Shown: piece by piece, positions 50,369 through 60,201 of the stretch | How the letters are laid out: each line of letters begins with the position of its first letter | Position numbering within the stretch: the stretch's first letter is position 1 | NCBI GenBank assembly: GCA_023129325.1 | Contig: JAGMCI010000011.1 | Location: 1 to 64,000, forward strand | DNA length: 64,000 nt | Source of the DNA: Caldifarciminota bacterium | GTDB lineage: Bacteria > Hydrothermota > UBA3073 > JACQXS01 > JAGMCI01 | Direction: 5' to 3' | Notes under the pieces: model-generated | Told to the model about the DNA's origin: nothing | Seen by the model: only the letters and a program-made list of their open reading frames with translations | Database searches by the model: none | Position numbers and translations under genes: made by a program

Positions 50369-51415
50369 CTATAGTTCATATAGCCAACTTCTTCCAATTT
50401 CTTCTGAATATCTTTTGGAATTATACTTACCTGGCAAACAGAAGACTACCTGGACATCCGGATGCGACTGACAAAATAGATATGTAGCTACCGTTTGCAA
50501 TTTGCTACACTGCGGAGTAATTGCTATATTGAAATTTTCGTAAAGTATTCTCCCTTCTATCTCAGATATATAGGTTTTCTCAAGTTCATCAATGATTTTT
50601 GAAATGTAAAAAGTTGATATTGGTTTATTCTTTTTTAAATAAGGATATTGTTCAAATACTCTAAACTTTTCATGCAACTTCATAGAAAATTGAGTTCTCC
50701 ACTTAAAATATTCATGAGGTGAATCCCCGTAACAAGGAATTACGACATTAGGTCGGTAGGTTTCCAAAAGTCCGATAGCTCGTGATGGCTCATATCCTAC
50801 AAAGAAAATTAGAGTTGTAGGGAAATCTTCTTTGAAACTCCCTTTAAAATCAGTAGGAATTAATGTTTCCCGTGCACCAGATGCTTGAAGTTTTTCACTT
50901 AATTTCATTATACTCTCATCATCTTTTTTCTCTGCAAGCGTTAGTATTTCATCTTGCTCATCTTCTTTGGGATAATAGTTTTTTGCTTCTGTATATAAGA
51001 TAAAAATCTTTTTATCATAAAAAATAGTGTGTGCCATTTTTAATATAAGAAGGATCAAGAAATTTGTCATTCCTGAAATGTCAATAAAGATAGCTTCAAT
51101 TTCTTCTCTCGGTATTTTCTTTAATCTATCTGTCAAATTGTCTCGGCTGAAAAGTAGATTATCTATATCAATTTTTACATTTTTAAGATGATAAGATGAG
51201 CATTTATCTAATGAGTCTTCCAGAAAATCTAAATTTTCTTTGTTATCTTCTTGGTGCACAGTGTACTCCGAGATAAAAGAATACTTGAAAACCTTTTCAT
51301 TTAATTTTTGGAGGATATTAATTATTCCTTTCACTCTATCTTCAAATCCCCCTGCACAGATGTATAAAGAATTTTTTCTGTTTGTTATTAAGTCGGGTTT
51401 AAACTCCTGTATCAT
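50369..51415 (-). CDS. Unknown protein of the kinase/methyltransferase operon
   Basis: 348 residues from ATG 51415 (MIQEFKPDL); an upstream in-frame TTG is less likely. I cannot assign a family. Two alpha/beta halves are suggested: N-terminal SLYICAGGFEDRVKGIINIL ... AIFIDISGMTNFLILLILKM, similar in feel to CARF-like Rossmann folds with a D-S-G-M loop, and C-terminal TTLIFFVGYEPSRAIGLL ... PNVVIPCYGDSPHEYFKW. No TM segments. It overlaps the kinase gene by 17 bp, so it is part of the same operon, and may be the sensor or the effector partner of the ATPase. Confidence 0.7.
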   Translation of the reverse strand: MIQEFKPDLITNRKNSLYICAGGFEDRVKGIINILQKLNEKVFKYSFISEYTVHQEDNKENLDFLEDSLDKCSSYHLKNVKIDIDNLLFSRDNLTDRLKKIPREEIEAIFIDISGMTNFLILLILKMAHTIFYDKKIFILYTEAKNYYPKEDEQDEILTLAEKKDDESIMKLSEKLQASGARETLIPTDFKGSFKEDFPTTLIFFVGYEPSRAIGLLETYRPNVVIPCYGDSPHEYFKWRTQFSMKLHEKFRVFEQYPYLKKNKPISTFYISKIIDELEKTYISEIEGRILYENFNIAITPQCSKLQTVATYLFCQSHPDVQVVFCLPGKYNSKRYSEEIGRSWLYEL

Positions 51416-54116
51416 TTTTATTGCCCCTTTTAAAGTCAAAAAGCATAGGTTGAGAATCGTCCTTTATACCTTTCTCAATTAACCTCTTCCTAAATCTATC
51501 TGGCTCTGTCAGAAATTCTTCAAGTTGTTTTTTGATGAGTCGCAAATGCTCTCTTTCCCTGAAGGTTGTTCTGAGTTTAGGAGTATATTTCTTGTGCAAA
51601 GTAAATTTTTGGACTAATCCCATCTGCTCTCTTGAGAAACTAAAACCTTTATCGAGAAACACAGAATGACGAATTAATTTTCCTAACAACTTCTCTGCAT
51701 TGCCAGAGAGTTTTTCTGAATCTTTTCGTTCTATTGTAATCATTTCATATTTTCTACCTTTTTTCTTTGTTATCTCTCGCTCTAAGTATTTTCTTGAAAT
51801 TTCACCAAAATTTCTAACAACATCAAAAATTTCTTTGCCTATGGATTCAATGTTGATTAGAGAAGCATATACTTCCTCAGAATATTTTCTAATTCCTTTG
51901 TCTTGAATTTCTATAGAGATTATATCCTCACCCTTTTTCAGTTTTTCGTGTTTTTGGGGGTCTCCGTATTGTTTAAAAATAGACTCGCAAATTGCTAACC
52001 CGTCCCGAACACTCCAAGAAGATAATTGAACAAGCAACTTCCACCCACCGTATTTAGTTTTAGTGTAAGTTTTTTTTGATAAAAAATCAATTAACTTTTC
52101 ATGTGTATAGGGCAGTTTTTTAAGATACTCTTTTATTTTTTTAGCGTATCCCCCAATTTCTAATTGTCGATTTATTATTTTTTTAAGATACTCTTTATAA
52201 TTATCCATCTCAGACATATCAATATATGCATAATCATGAGGTAGTTGTAATGCCTTGCCAAACATATCTTCAAAAGTATAGGCGTATTTATCTGTTGAGA
52301 ACTTGCAGCAATATATTTCATTGTGACAAGCCATTAGACAATTGAGTATCTTTTGGACTTCCAGATTGACTTGAGGTTCACTGACATCATCGAATATAAT
52401 ATAAAACCTTTTATCCAATAGCTCAGAAACAGATTTTTTAACTGTTTTAAAGAATTGTATCAAAATATTTTCATTTAATAATTTGCTTTCAGATGGGTAT
52501 TTTGGTATATCTCCTAATATATCTATGCAACAATTCTCTTCATTTCTTAAAATAGATGTGAGCTCCTTAAAGGGTTTCTCACGAGCAGATATAGTCATTC
52601 TAATTTCCTTAAGCAACAGATAATCAGAAAGAAAATTCAATATTAATTCTGGTTTGGGCTCACTCGTGAATATTTCCTCATTGTACGCCTCAGCTATTAA
52701 AGAAACTGTTCTTCTAATAATTTTCAATATCAGTATGTGCTTAAGAAATAGCTGATTTTTAAATTCTTTGAAATTGTACTGTTTATCAGAAAAATACTTA
52801 AATTCACCTTGCCTACAAGGGAAATAGATGCCAAAAATTCCTTTAAAATAAGCTACTTTGTTTTTTATCTTTATATATTGGGGTTTTTGAGCTAATTTTA
52901 TTAATCTAGGGATAAAACTTAACGATCTCAGATAAATTGTTTTACCTCCACCTCTTGGGCCCGAACATATAAGTGGTCCAAAATTTATAAAATTGCTGTA
53001 TAGTCGAAGTTCGGGCTCAAACCGCTCAAGCCACAAGAGCTCTTTTACATCGTAGTTTTCAAATATAAGATAATTAAACGGTTGTTCTATAGAAAGTTTT
53101 TCACCACTTGGTATTTTCTCCGAAAGACCATTAATTACTGCTTCAATAGAAGTATATTTGTTTTGAATAAGATTACCATATATATAAAAAAGTCTCTCCT
53201 CTAATTTTTTTCTATCTATTTTGCCCGATGGAGTTAAACAATATTTTCTAATTATTTTGAGAAAGTTCTCTTTAAAATATTCAAAGTCAGTTTTCTCATA
53301 TTCTCTGAACTCCCCAGATGAGTTTACCCCAATGAAATCTATGAGTCTAAAATGAAATATTCCTCGTTTTTGATATTCTTCTATTTCATCATCCTCTACT
53401 AAAATATTGTTATCATGAAGGTCTCCATGCATAAACCCATTGTCTTTAATTGTTTTTAGTGCTCCTCCTACTTCCCTGATGAAATTTCTTAATGTTTCCT
53501 GTAAGGCCATGTTTGTATTTTTTGCTAAAAATTCCCTCAAGGAATCGCCTTCAACATATTCCATCACGACATACTTCAAATTTATATCAGTATAAGGAAA
53601 TTCGCCCCAGTCAAATGGAACCACTAAATGCGAAGATTTGAGATGGATTATTTTTTTAATCTTTTCTTCAAAATTTATATGATCTAATATGCCTGGTTTG
53701 AACACCTTCAGTACAACATCTCGTCCAGTTTTTTTTATATTTGCTTTGTAAGTTACAGAAGTAGAACCTTTGCCTAATGACTTCATTAAAGTGTATCCAT
53801 TAATTATTTTAGGAGGTAAATTACTAATATCGTATTGGGAATATTTCACCGTTTTTACTATGTCTTTCCCTTTTTCAGAGAGGCTAAGCACCTCTTCCTT
53901 TAATTCTATGAATTTATTGGCTATCAAAAAGTCCATTAGAGTATCAAATTGGGGGAGAAGTTTCTCGACTTTTCCTTTTAAACCAGATAATTTAATCCCT
54001 TGGTGTCGACTAATATAGATTAGCAGTATTAATGCCTCCTTGTTCTTCAGAAGTTTTGTTTCTTTTTTATACTTTTCCAATAGTTTCCAAATTTCTCTTA
54101 TGCTACTTGTTGTCAT
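51399..54116 (-). CDS. wHTH - protein kinase - P-loop NTPase fusion
   Basis: 905 residues. Order: winged-helix-like domain (about 25-90); Ser/Thr-type kinase (about 107-265) with G-loop SLGKGSTSVTYKA, K137 (VVLKVF), H230-G-D-L-H234 (HGDLHDNNILV) and D260-F-I; then an ORC/STAND-like NTPase with Walker A GPRGGGKT (386-393) and a Walker B-like YIIFDDVSEP near residue 575; then a helical C-terminal region. All kinase catalytic residues are present. Starts directly after the stop of the preceding gene. The fusion of kinase and NTPase next to a DNA methyltransferase recalls phage-defence signalling; the specific system is unknown to me. Confidence 0.82.
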   Translation of the reverse strand: MTTSSIREIWKLLEKYKKETKLLKNKEALILLIYISRHQGIKLSGLKGKVEKLLPQFDTLMDFLIANKFIELKEEVLSLSEKGKDIVKTVKYSQYDISNLPPKIINGYTLMKSLGKGSTSVTYKANIKKTGRDVVLKVFKPGILDHINFEEKIKKIIHLKSSHLVVPFDWGEFPYTDINLKYVVMEYVEGDSLREFLAKNTNMALQETLRNFIREVGGALKTIKDNGFMHGDLHDNNILVEDDEIEEYQKRGIFHFRLIDFIGVNSSGEFREYEKTDFEYFKENFLKIIRKYCLTPSGKIDRKKLEERLFYIYGNLIQNKYTSIEAVINGLSEKIPSGEKLSIEQPFNYLIFENYDVKELLWLERFEPELRLYSNFINFGPLICSGPRGGGKTIYLRSLSFIPRLIKLAQKPQYIKIKNKVAYFKGIFGIYFPCRQGEFKYFSDKQYNFKEFKNQLFLKHILILKIIRRTVSLIAEAYNEEIFTSEPKPELILNFLSDYLLLKEIRMTISAREKPFKELTSILRNEENCCIDILGDIPKYPSESKLLNENILIQFFKTVKKSVSELLDKRFYIIFDDVSEPQVNLEVQKILNCLMACHNEIYCCKFSTDKYAYTFEDMFGKALQLPHDYAYIDMSEMDNYKEYLKKIINRQLEIGGYAKKIKEYLKKLPYTHEKLIDFLSKKTYTKTKYGGWKLLVQLSSWSVRDGLAICESIFKQYGDPQKHEKLKKGEDIISIEIQDKGIRKYSEEVYASLINIESIGKEIFDVVRNFGEISRKYLEREITKKKGRKYEMITIERKDSEKLSGNAEKLLGKLIRHSVFLDKGFSFSREQMGLVQKFTLHKKYTPKLRTTFREREHLRLIKKQLEEFLTEPDRFRKRLIEKGIKDDSQPMLFDFKRGNKNDTGV

Positions 54117-54707
54117 TTATCTTACTCCTTTATATTTTACATAAGTATAGTATATTGAAACTATTCTTATATCTTCAGCTATTTCTGATACTTTTTTACC
54201 CACCTTGCATTTATTGATATCATCCCTACAAAAAGTATCTAAATGTCCCTTACCCCCACGGATGAAGCCTATATTATCATTTAGTGTCCATGCGGAATGA
54301 GACTTACAATCGTTTGCATAGAAGCAATATATTTTTGAGACACACTCTGGAAGACCAGAAAAGGCACTTAATTCATGCTCTACCCCTGGACAATTTGGAA
54401 CATATATAAATACAGCTATGTCGCACCAATGTTCTATTGAATATTTCTCAAAAGCGGTTATATTTGAGAATTCTTTCCCTTGCTTTTTTGCCTCTTCATA
54501 TGCTTCTTCTGGTAATACTGCATTGTGCTTATTTTCTATCAACAATTTCTTGATTTGCAAACGCTTGTTATAACATGCCTTCGCATACTCATCAGGGTTT
54601 CCTTTACCGGGACCAAATATTAGGACTTTCAGTTTCTCTTTTTGTAGAGCATTTTCGTATTTTTTTACCATACTACTTTTTATAAATTCAATCTCACTAT
54701 TGCTCAT
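54117..54707 (-). CDS. Alpha/beta protein of NDT/TIR/SLOG-like type
   Basis: 196 residues. The core at about 26-125 reads KVLIFGPGKGNPDEYAKACYN-type strand and loop, a helix with KRLQIKKLLIENKHNAVLPEE, then CDIAVFIYVPNCPGVEHELSAF. The pattern of a loop after strand 1, a D at the end of strand 4 (D96) and a PG-x-x-E (E110/E112) resembles nucleoside deoxyribosyltransferase, TIR and SLOG folds that act on nucleotides or NAD. That assignment is inference. It overlaps the methyltransferase gene by 11 bp and abuts the kinase gene, so it is likely the enzyme effector of the operon. Confidence 0.65.
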   Translation of the reverse strand: MSNSEIEFIKSSMVKKYENALQKEKLKVLIFGPGKGNPDEYAKACYNKRLQIKKLLIENKHNAVLPEEAYEEAKKQGKEFSNITAFEKYSIEHWCDIAVFIYVPNCPGVEHELSAFSGLPECVSKIYCFYANDCKSHSAWTLNDNIGFIRGGKGHLDTFCRDDINKCKVGKKVSEIAEDIRIVSIYYTYVKYKGVR

Positions 54708-55542
54708 ACTTTTTCACCTTGTTTTTATAGAAAACAAGAATAGAAGCGTGTTTGCTTGTCTCTTTAAGACTCATCATAGCTTTATCAATATATTCTTTTT
54801 TTATATCTATACCGATGGAGTTTCTGTTTAATTTCAAAGCCTCTAAATTTGTTGTTCCTATTCCACAAAATGGATCTAACACAGTATTGCCATAAAAAGA
54901 ATACATTTTAATTAACCTATAGGGAAGTTCATTAGGGAAAACCGCTGGATGCTCTTTCTTGCTCACTCCATTTAAATACCATATTGGTTCCCTGAATTTT
55001 CTAAATTCTTCTTTTGTTATTCTAGATTTTTCTTTTATTTCTTTGGAAACTTTTCTCCTTCCTATTTTTCTGAATACATGAATCGCTTCCAATGCCGTAG
55101 AAATCATAAAATTGGAAGGATAGGGATAACTACCAAATAGAACAGCACCGTTCCGTGAGGTAGTTTTTTTCCAATAAATAGTACCCATAAATTTCAAGTC
55201 TTTGTGCTTATCCAAAAATTTCCATAAGTCTAAAATCAAATTTACAGTATACTTTCTTTTCTCATCGTTTTTATTACTATAAATATTGCCCATATTTAAA
55301 GCAATTTTACCATCTGGTAATAATATCCTGATGCACTCTTTAAAAATATTTCCCATTTTTATAAGATACTCTTCATACTTATCATTGAAACCAATCTGTT
55401 TATGATGCTTATAATCTCGGGCATTCCAATAAGGTGGAGAAGTAACTATTAGTTGCACACTAGCATTTCTTAGCTCACGTAGTTCTTCATCGGTGCCACC
55501 TACATATAGCTCATGTATAGTTTTGTTGCATGTCTCATTCAT
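54697..55542 (-). CDS. DNA methyltransferase, beta-class (m4C or m6A)
   Basis: 281 residues. Motif IV TSPPYWNARDY (34-39 TSPPYW) comes before motif I DPFCGIGTT (223-231), the beta-class order. TSPPYW is more common in N4-cytosine enzymes, but N6-adenine cannot be excluded. No target-recognition domain beyond the central variable region (about 130-195). No restriction enzyme gene is recognised next to it. First gene of the four-gene operon, with its own promoter. Confidence 0.88.
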   Translation of the reverse strand: MNETCNKTIHELYVGGTDEELRELRNASVQLIVTSPPYWNARDYKHHKQIGFNDKYEEYLIKMGNIFKECIRILLPDGKIALNMGNIYSNKNDEKRKYTVNLILDLWKFLDKHKDLKFMGTIYWKKTTSRNGAVLFGSYPYPSNFMISTALEAIHVFRKIGRRKVSKEIKEKSRITKEEFRKFREPIWYLNGVSKKEHPAVFPNELPYRLIKMYSFYGNTVLDPFCGIGTTNLEALKLNRNSIGIDIKKEYIDKAMMSLKETSKHASILVFYKNKVKKYEQ

Positions 55543-55596
55543 ATTTTCATCTTCCTATTATTCAAACTACTATTGTGTATAACTTATCTATATCCA

Positions 55597-55624
55597 ATTT
55601 TACTATAAAAAACACATTTGTCAA
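55597..55624 (-). promoter_or_regulatory. Promoter of the methyltransferase-kinase operon
   Basis: Minus strand TTGACA (55624-55619), 16-bp spacer, TAAAAT (55602-55597), then a leader of about 50 nt with a weak AGGAAGA before ATG 55542. Confidence 0.65.
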
Positions 55625-55907
55625 GAAATAATTTAACACGAACAAGACACGAACAAAAACCAATCTCAATATCCGTATGGACAAAACACGAACTTACTCA
55701 CAAAAATTTTTACAAAGAAAAATGGTTCGCCCCGTTTCCATACGGAACGGGGTTCGTGTGCTGTTCGCCCCGCACCGAGATTTCTCTGGTGCGGGGTTCG
55801 TAAATGTTCGTGCTGAGTTCGTGTTAAAACCTGTTTAATTTAATCTGTGGCTATTTCTCTCTGTGTGCTCTGTGAACTCTGTGGTTGCAACTTTGTGTGC
55901 TTTGTGG
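55625..55907. repeat. ACACGAAC-type inverted element with GC hairpins, followed by ACAGAG units
   Basis: No gene. AACACGAACAAGACACGAAC at about 55632-55651 and AACACGAAC near 55685; inverse GTTCGTGTGCTGTTCG near 55750 and GTTCGTGCTGAGTTCGTGTT at about 55806-55825. Two hairpins lie inside: CCCCGTTTCCATACGGAACGGGG (about 55731-55753) and CCCCGCACCGAG...CTGGTGCGGGG (about 55768-55796). Then TCTCTGTGTGCTCTGTGAACTC-type units up to tgt. Confidence 0.75.
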
Positions 55908-56972
<1,065 letters not shown>

Positions 56973-56975
56973 TTA

Positions 56976-57003
56976 ATTTTACATTAAAAGATTAAAAAAT
57001 CAA
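56976..57003 (-). promoter_or_regulatory. Promoter of tgt
   Basis: Minus strand TTGATT (57003-56998), 16-bp spacer, TAAAAT (56981-56976), 6 nt to ATG. Confidence 0.6.
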
Positions 57004-57088
57004 GATTATTCTATATAATAATTATCAAATTCTCAAAGAATTAGATGGAAATAATAGGAAAATAAGTTTTTAATTGACAAGATTTTTC

Positions 57089-57117
57089 TTGACAAGAGGC
57101 TTTTTTTAAGATATAAT
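57089..57117 (+). promoter_or_regulatory. Promoter of the fabH-oxidoreductase operon
   Basis: TTGACA (57089-57094), 17-bp spacer, TATAAT (57112-57117), 12 nt to ATG 57130. A second TTGACA lies at 57074-57079. Confidence 0.78.
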
Positions 57118-57129
57118 TAAATTCAGACA

Positions 57130-58110
57130 ATGAGGAAATTGAAAATTATTGGCACTGGCTCCTATGTCCCCCCAAAAGTTCTCACGAACTTTGATTTAGA
57201 AAAGATGGTAGATACTTCAGACGAGTGGATAAGGGGACGCACTGGAGTCAAGGAGAGGCATATTGTTGAAGGCAACACAGCAACATCTGACTTAGCAGTT
57301 GAAGCTGCTAAAGATGCACTTTCTGATGCTGGTCTTAAGGCTCAAGACCTTGATGTCATAATAATAGCCACTGCCACTCCAGACACAGCTTATCCCTCCA
57401 CTGCCTGCTGGACTCAGAAGGGGCTTGGCATAAAAGATATACCTGTTTTTGATATAGGAGCTGCTTGTTCTGGCTTCCTTTATGGGTTTGAAGTAGCTGC
57501 CAGTCTGATAGCGACAGGTAAATATAATAATATTTTAGTCTCAGGTGCTGAAGTAATGTCTAAAGTTGTGGATTGGGAAGACAGGAACACTTGTGTTTTA
57601 TTTGGTGACGGAGCAGGTGCCTGTATTGTAGCTGCGACTGATGGCGACAGTGGTATTCTTGCTTCTTATTTAGGGGCAGATGGGACAATTGGCCACCTCT
57701 TGGTCCAGCCAGCTGGTGGCACCCGGATGCCTGCTTCTCATGAGACAGTTGATAAGAAGCTGCATACAGTACATATGCAAGGTCGTGAAGTATTCAAATA
57801 TGCTGTGAGGACAATGGGGGGTTCAGTAGCCAAAGTCCTAAAGGAGGCAAATCTAACAGCCGAAGACATAGCCCTTTATGTTCCTCATCAAGCCAATCTT
57901 CGCATTGTTGAAGCCACTTGCAGGAGGGTAAATATGCCAATGTCCAAGACTTCAGTGATAATTGACAAATATGGCAATGTTCCTGCTTCTTCAATTCCAT
58001 TGGCGCTTGATGCGGCAAACAAGAAAGGGAAGATAAAATCTGGAGATTTAGTTCTTTTTTCTGCATTTGGTGCTGGTTTTACATGGGGGGCAATGATATT
58101 TAAATGGTAA
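57130..58110 (+). CDS. fabH: 3-oxoacyl-ACP synthase III
   Basis: Starts fatty acid synthesis by joining an acyl-CoA primer to malonyl-ACP. 326 residues. Catalytic triad present: C113 (DIGAACSGFLYG), His in VPHQANLRI, Asn in YGNVPASSIPLAL. Its stop codon touches the ATG of the ferredoxin-like subunit gene. The link to a 2-oxoacid oxidoreductase suggests that acyl-CoAs made from branched-chain 2-oxoacids prime this enzyme; inference. Confidence 0.95.
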   Translation: MRKLKIIGTGSYVPPKVLTNFDLEKMVDTSDEWIRGRTGVKERHIVEGNTATSDLAVEAAKDALSDAGLKAQDLDVIIIATATPDTAYPSTACWTQKGLGIKDIPVFDIGAACSGFLYGFEVAASLIATGKYNNILVSGAEVMSKVVDWEDRNTCVLFGDGAGACIVAATDGDSGILASYLGADGTIGHLLVQPAGGTRMPASHETVDKKLHTVHMQGREVFKYAVRTMGGSVAKVLKEANLTAEDIALYVPHQANLRIVEATCRRVNMPMSKTSVIIDKYGNVPASSIPLALDAANKKGKIKSGDLVLFSAFGAGFTWGAMIFKW

Positions 58111-58341
58111 ATGGAAGAAACAATAACTAAGCTTAAAGCAAAAATAAAGATTATTGAGACACTTTGTAAAGGATGTGGCTATTGTATTGATGCCTGTCCT
58201 AAGAAGATTTTGGAGATGGCTTCTTATTCTAATCAAAGCGGCTATCATCCAGCTCGTTGTATTAAACCCGAGGATTGCATAGGCTGCGCCTTATGCTATC
58301 AAGTCTGCCCAGAAATAGCGATAGAAGTTGAGAAGTTATGA
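58111..58341 (+). CDS. 2-oxoacid:ferredoxin oxidoreductase delta (ferredoxin-like) subunit
   Basis: 76 residues with two [4Fe-4S] motifs, CKGCGYCIDACPKKIL and CIGCALCYQVCPEIAI. Carries electrons from the TPP site of the partner subunits to ferredoxin. Starts immediately after fabH and overlaps the alpha gene by ATGA. Confidence 0.92.
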   Translation: MEETITKLKAKIKIIETLCKGCGYCIDACPKKILEMASYSNQSGYHPARCIKPEDCIGCALCYQVCPEIAIEVEKL

Positions 58342-59453
58342 AGAACATGGAAAAATATAAGATGGGTGAGAAGGTGTTAATGAAGGGTAATGAGGCACTT
58401 GCAGAGGGTGCCGTTAGGGCGGGTTGCAGGTTTTTTGCTGGCTATCCGATTACACCACAAAATGAGATTCCAGAGTATCTATCTTGGCGTATCTTTGAAG
58501 TCGGTGGCACTTTCATACAATCTGAATCTGAGATTGCTGCTATCAATATGATATTTGGCGTAGCGGCTTGTGGTGTTAGGGGGATGACATCCTCATCTGG
58601 CTGTGGCATAAGTTTAAAGCAAGAAGGCATCTCGTATATAGCTTCAGCAGAGCTGCCGTTCTTTTATGCAAACATAATCCGTGGTGGTCCGGGACTTGGC
58701 AATATTGCCCCAGCTCAAAGTGACTACTTTCAGGCAACTCGTGGTGGTGGGCATGGCGATTATCGGGTGATTGTTTTGGCGCCAAATTCGGTGACTGAGA
58801 TGGGTAATTTCCCAAAGTTAGCTTACGACTTGGCAGATAAGTATAGGAATCCGTGCATGGTACTTGCTGATGGATTGCTGGGGCAAATGATGGAGCCAAT
58901 GGAATTTAACTTTGACTGGGTTGACCCAGATAAACTCCCGCCAAAGGACTATATTGTGACAGGTTGTAAAGGTAGACCAAGGAGGATTATAAATACGCTT
59001 CATATGATACCAAGTATCCTTGAAAAGCACAACTGGCATTTGTATGAAAAATATCAAAGAATAGAAGAAAATGAAGTGCGGTTTGAGGGGTGCAACTTAG
59101 AAGATGCTGAAATTGTCATCGTAGCATATGGGACTTCAGCCCGTATTTCAACTGAAGCTGTGATAAAAGGTAGAAAAAAGGGTATAAAAGTTGGGCTCTT
59201 TAGGCCGATAACTTTATGGCCCTTTCCGAAGAAGGCTATTAATGAGCTTGCTGATAGAGTCAAGAAGCTTTTGGTAGTAGAAATGAATATGGGACAAATG
59301 GTTGAGGATGTGGAGATAGCTGTTTCTGGTAAATCTGCTATTCATTTCCTGGGTCGCCCTGGAGGTAGCTTACCAACAGGAGATGAAGTATTAGATAAAG
59401 TAGAAGAAATATTAAGCAAACCTGCTTCGCCGGAGCGAGAGCGAGGCAAGTAA
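58338..59453 (+). CDS. 2-oxoacid:ferredoxin oxidoreductase alpha subunit (VorB/KorA type)
   Basis: 371 residues. Pyrimidine-binding domain with FFAGYPITPQNEIPEYL, then SSGCGISLKQEGISY and GPGLGNIAPAQSDYFQATRG; C-terminal transketolase-like domain (VEMNMGQMVEDVEIAV). Alpha and gamma subunits are separate, as in VOR/KOR rather than fused POR. The C-terminus KPASPERERGK comes from a GC palindrome (about 59425-59450), which has replaced the native end. VOR (branched-chain) and KOR (2-oxoglutarate) cannot be told apart by eye. Confidence 0.9.
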   Translation: MKNMEKYKMGEKVLMKGNEALAEGAVRAGCRFFAGYPITPQNEIPEYLSWRIFEVGGTFIQSESEIAAINMIFGVAACGVRGMTSSSGCGISLKQEGISYIASAELPFFYANIIRGGPGLGNIAPAQSDYFQATRGGGHGDYRVIVLAPNSVTEMGNFPKLAYDLADKYRNPCMVLADGLLGQMMEPMEFNFDWVDPDKLPPKDYIVTGCKGRPRRIINTLHMIPSILEKHNWHLYEKYQRIEENEVRFEGCNLEDAEIVIVAYGTSARISTEAVIKGRKKGIKVGLFRPITLWPFPKKAINELADRVKKLLVVEMNMGQMVEDVEIAVSGKSAIHFLGRPGGSLPTGDEVLDKVEEILSKPASPERERGK

Positions 59454-59454
59454 A

Positions 59455-60201
59455 ATGGGAAGAATTTACAAAAAGCCAGTGAGTATGACCAAGATTGCGA
59501 TGCGTTACTGCCCTGGTTGTGGACACAGTATTGCTCATCGTTTAATTGCAGAAGTAATTGATGAGCTTGATATAAGGGAGCGTGCGGTTGGTATTGCGCC
59601 TGTGGGATGTTCTGTGTTCCTTGATGAGTATATGGACTGTGATATGATACAAGTTCCACATGGCAGGGGTTGTGCATCTGCCACAGGTATGAAGAGGGTG
59701 CGTCCAGATTTAATTGTCTTCTCATATCAGGGCGATGGTGATTTAGCTGCTATTGGGACAGCTGAGACCATTCATGCAGCCACTCGGTCAGAAAACTTTA
59801 CGGTCATCTTTATTAACAACGCCATCTATGGCATGACTGGTGGTCAGCAGGCGCCAACGACGATGCCAGGACAGAAGACGACAACCAATCCTTATGGCAG
59901 GGAGGTCAAGGTTCACGGGTATCCCATAAAAGTCTGTGAGATGCTGTCTGCTCTGGATGGACCTATATATCTGGAGAGAGTCGCTGTAAATAATGTTCCC
60001 AATGTTCTGAAAGCGAAGCGTGCCATTAAGAAGGCATTCCAAATTCAGCTTGATGGACTTGGATTTACATTAGTAGAGATTCTTTCACCGTGTCCTACAG
60101 GCTGGGGTGTAATTCCTAAGAAAGCTTGTGAATATGTGGACGAGAAGATGAGCAAATATTATCCATTGGGTGTATACAAGGATTTGACCAAAAAGAAATG
60201 A
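59455..60201 (+). CDS. 2-oxoacid:ferredoxin oxidoreductase beta subunit (TPP-binding)
   Basis: 248 residues. TPP/Mg motif GDGDLAAIGTAETIHAA ... NNAIYGMTGGQ. N-terminal RYCPGCGHSIAHRL has a Cys pair typical of these beta subunits. Starts one base after the alpha stop and overlaps the gamma gene by ATGA. Acts with alpha and gamma to make acyl-CoA, CO2 and reduced ferredoxin from a 2-oxoacid. Confidence 0.92.
   Translation: MGRIYKKPVSMTKIAMRYCPGCGHSIAHRLIAEVIDELDIRERAVGIAPVGCSVFLDEYMDCDMIQVPHGRGCASATGMKRVRPDLIVFSYQGDGDLAAIGTAETIHAATRSENFTVIFINNAIYGMTGGQQAPTTMPGQKTTTNPYGREVKVHGYPIKVCEMLSALDGPIYLERVAVNNVPNVLKAKRAIKKAFQIQLDGLGFTLVEILSPCPTGWGVIPKKACEYVDEKMSKYYPLGVYKDLTKKK

Noticed and set aside
50283-50471. 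Short plus-strand ORF after a TTGACT box
   Set aside because: It overlaps the 3' end of the unknown operon gene, resembles nothing and has no ribosome site. It could be the stump of a gene cut by the operon's arrival, but nothing supports that.
50369-55542. BREX/Pgl system
   Set aside because: A kinase, an ATPase and a methyltransferase are present, but no PglZ or BrxC-like protein, and the methyltransferase is small and beta-class.
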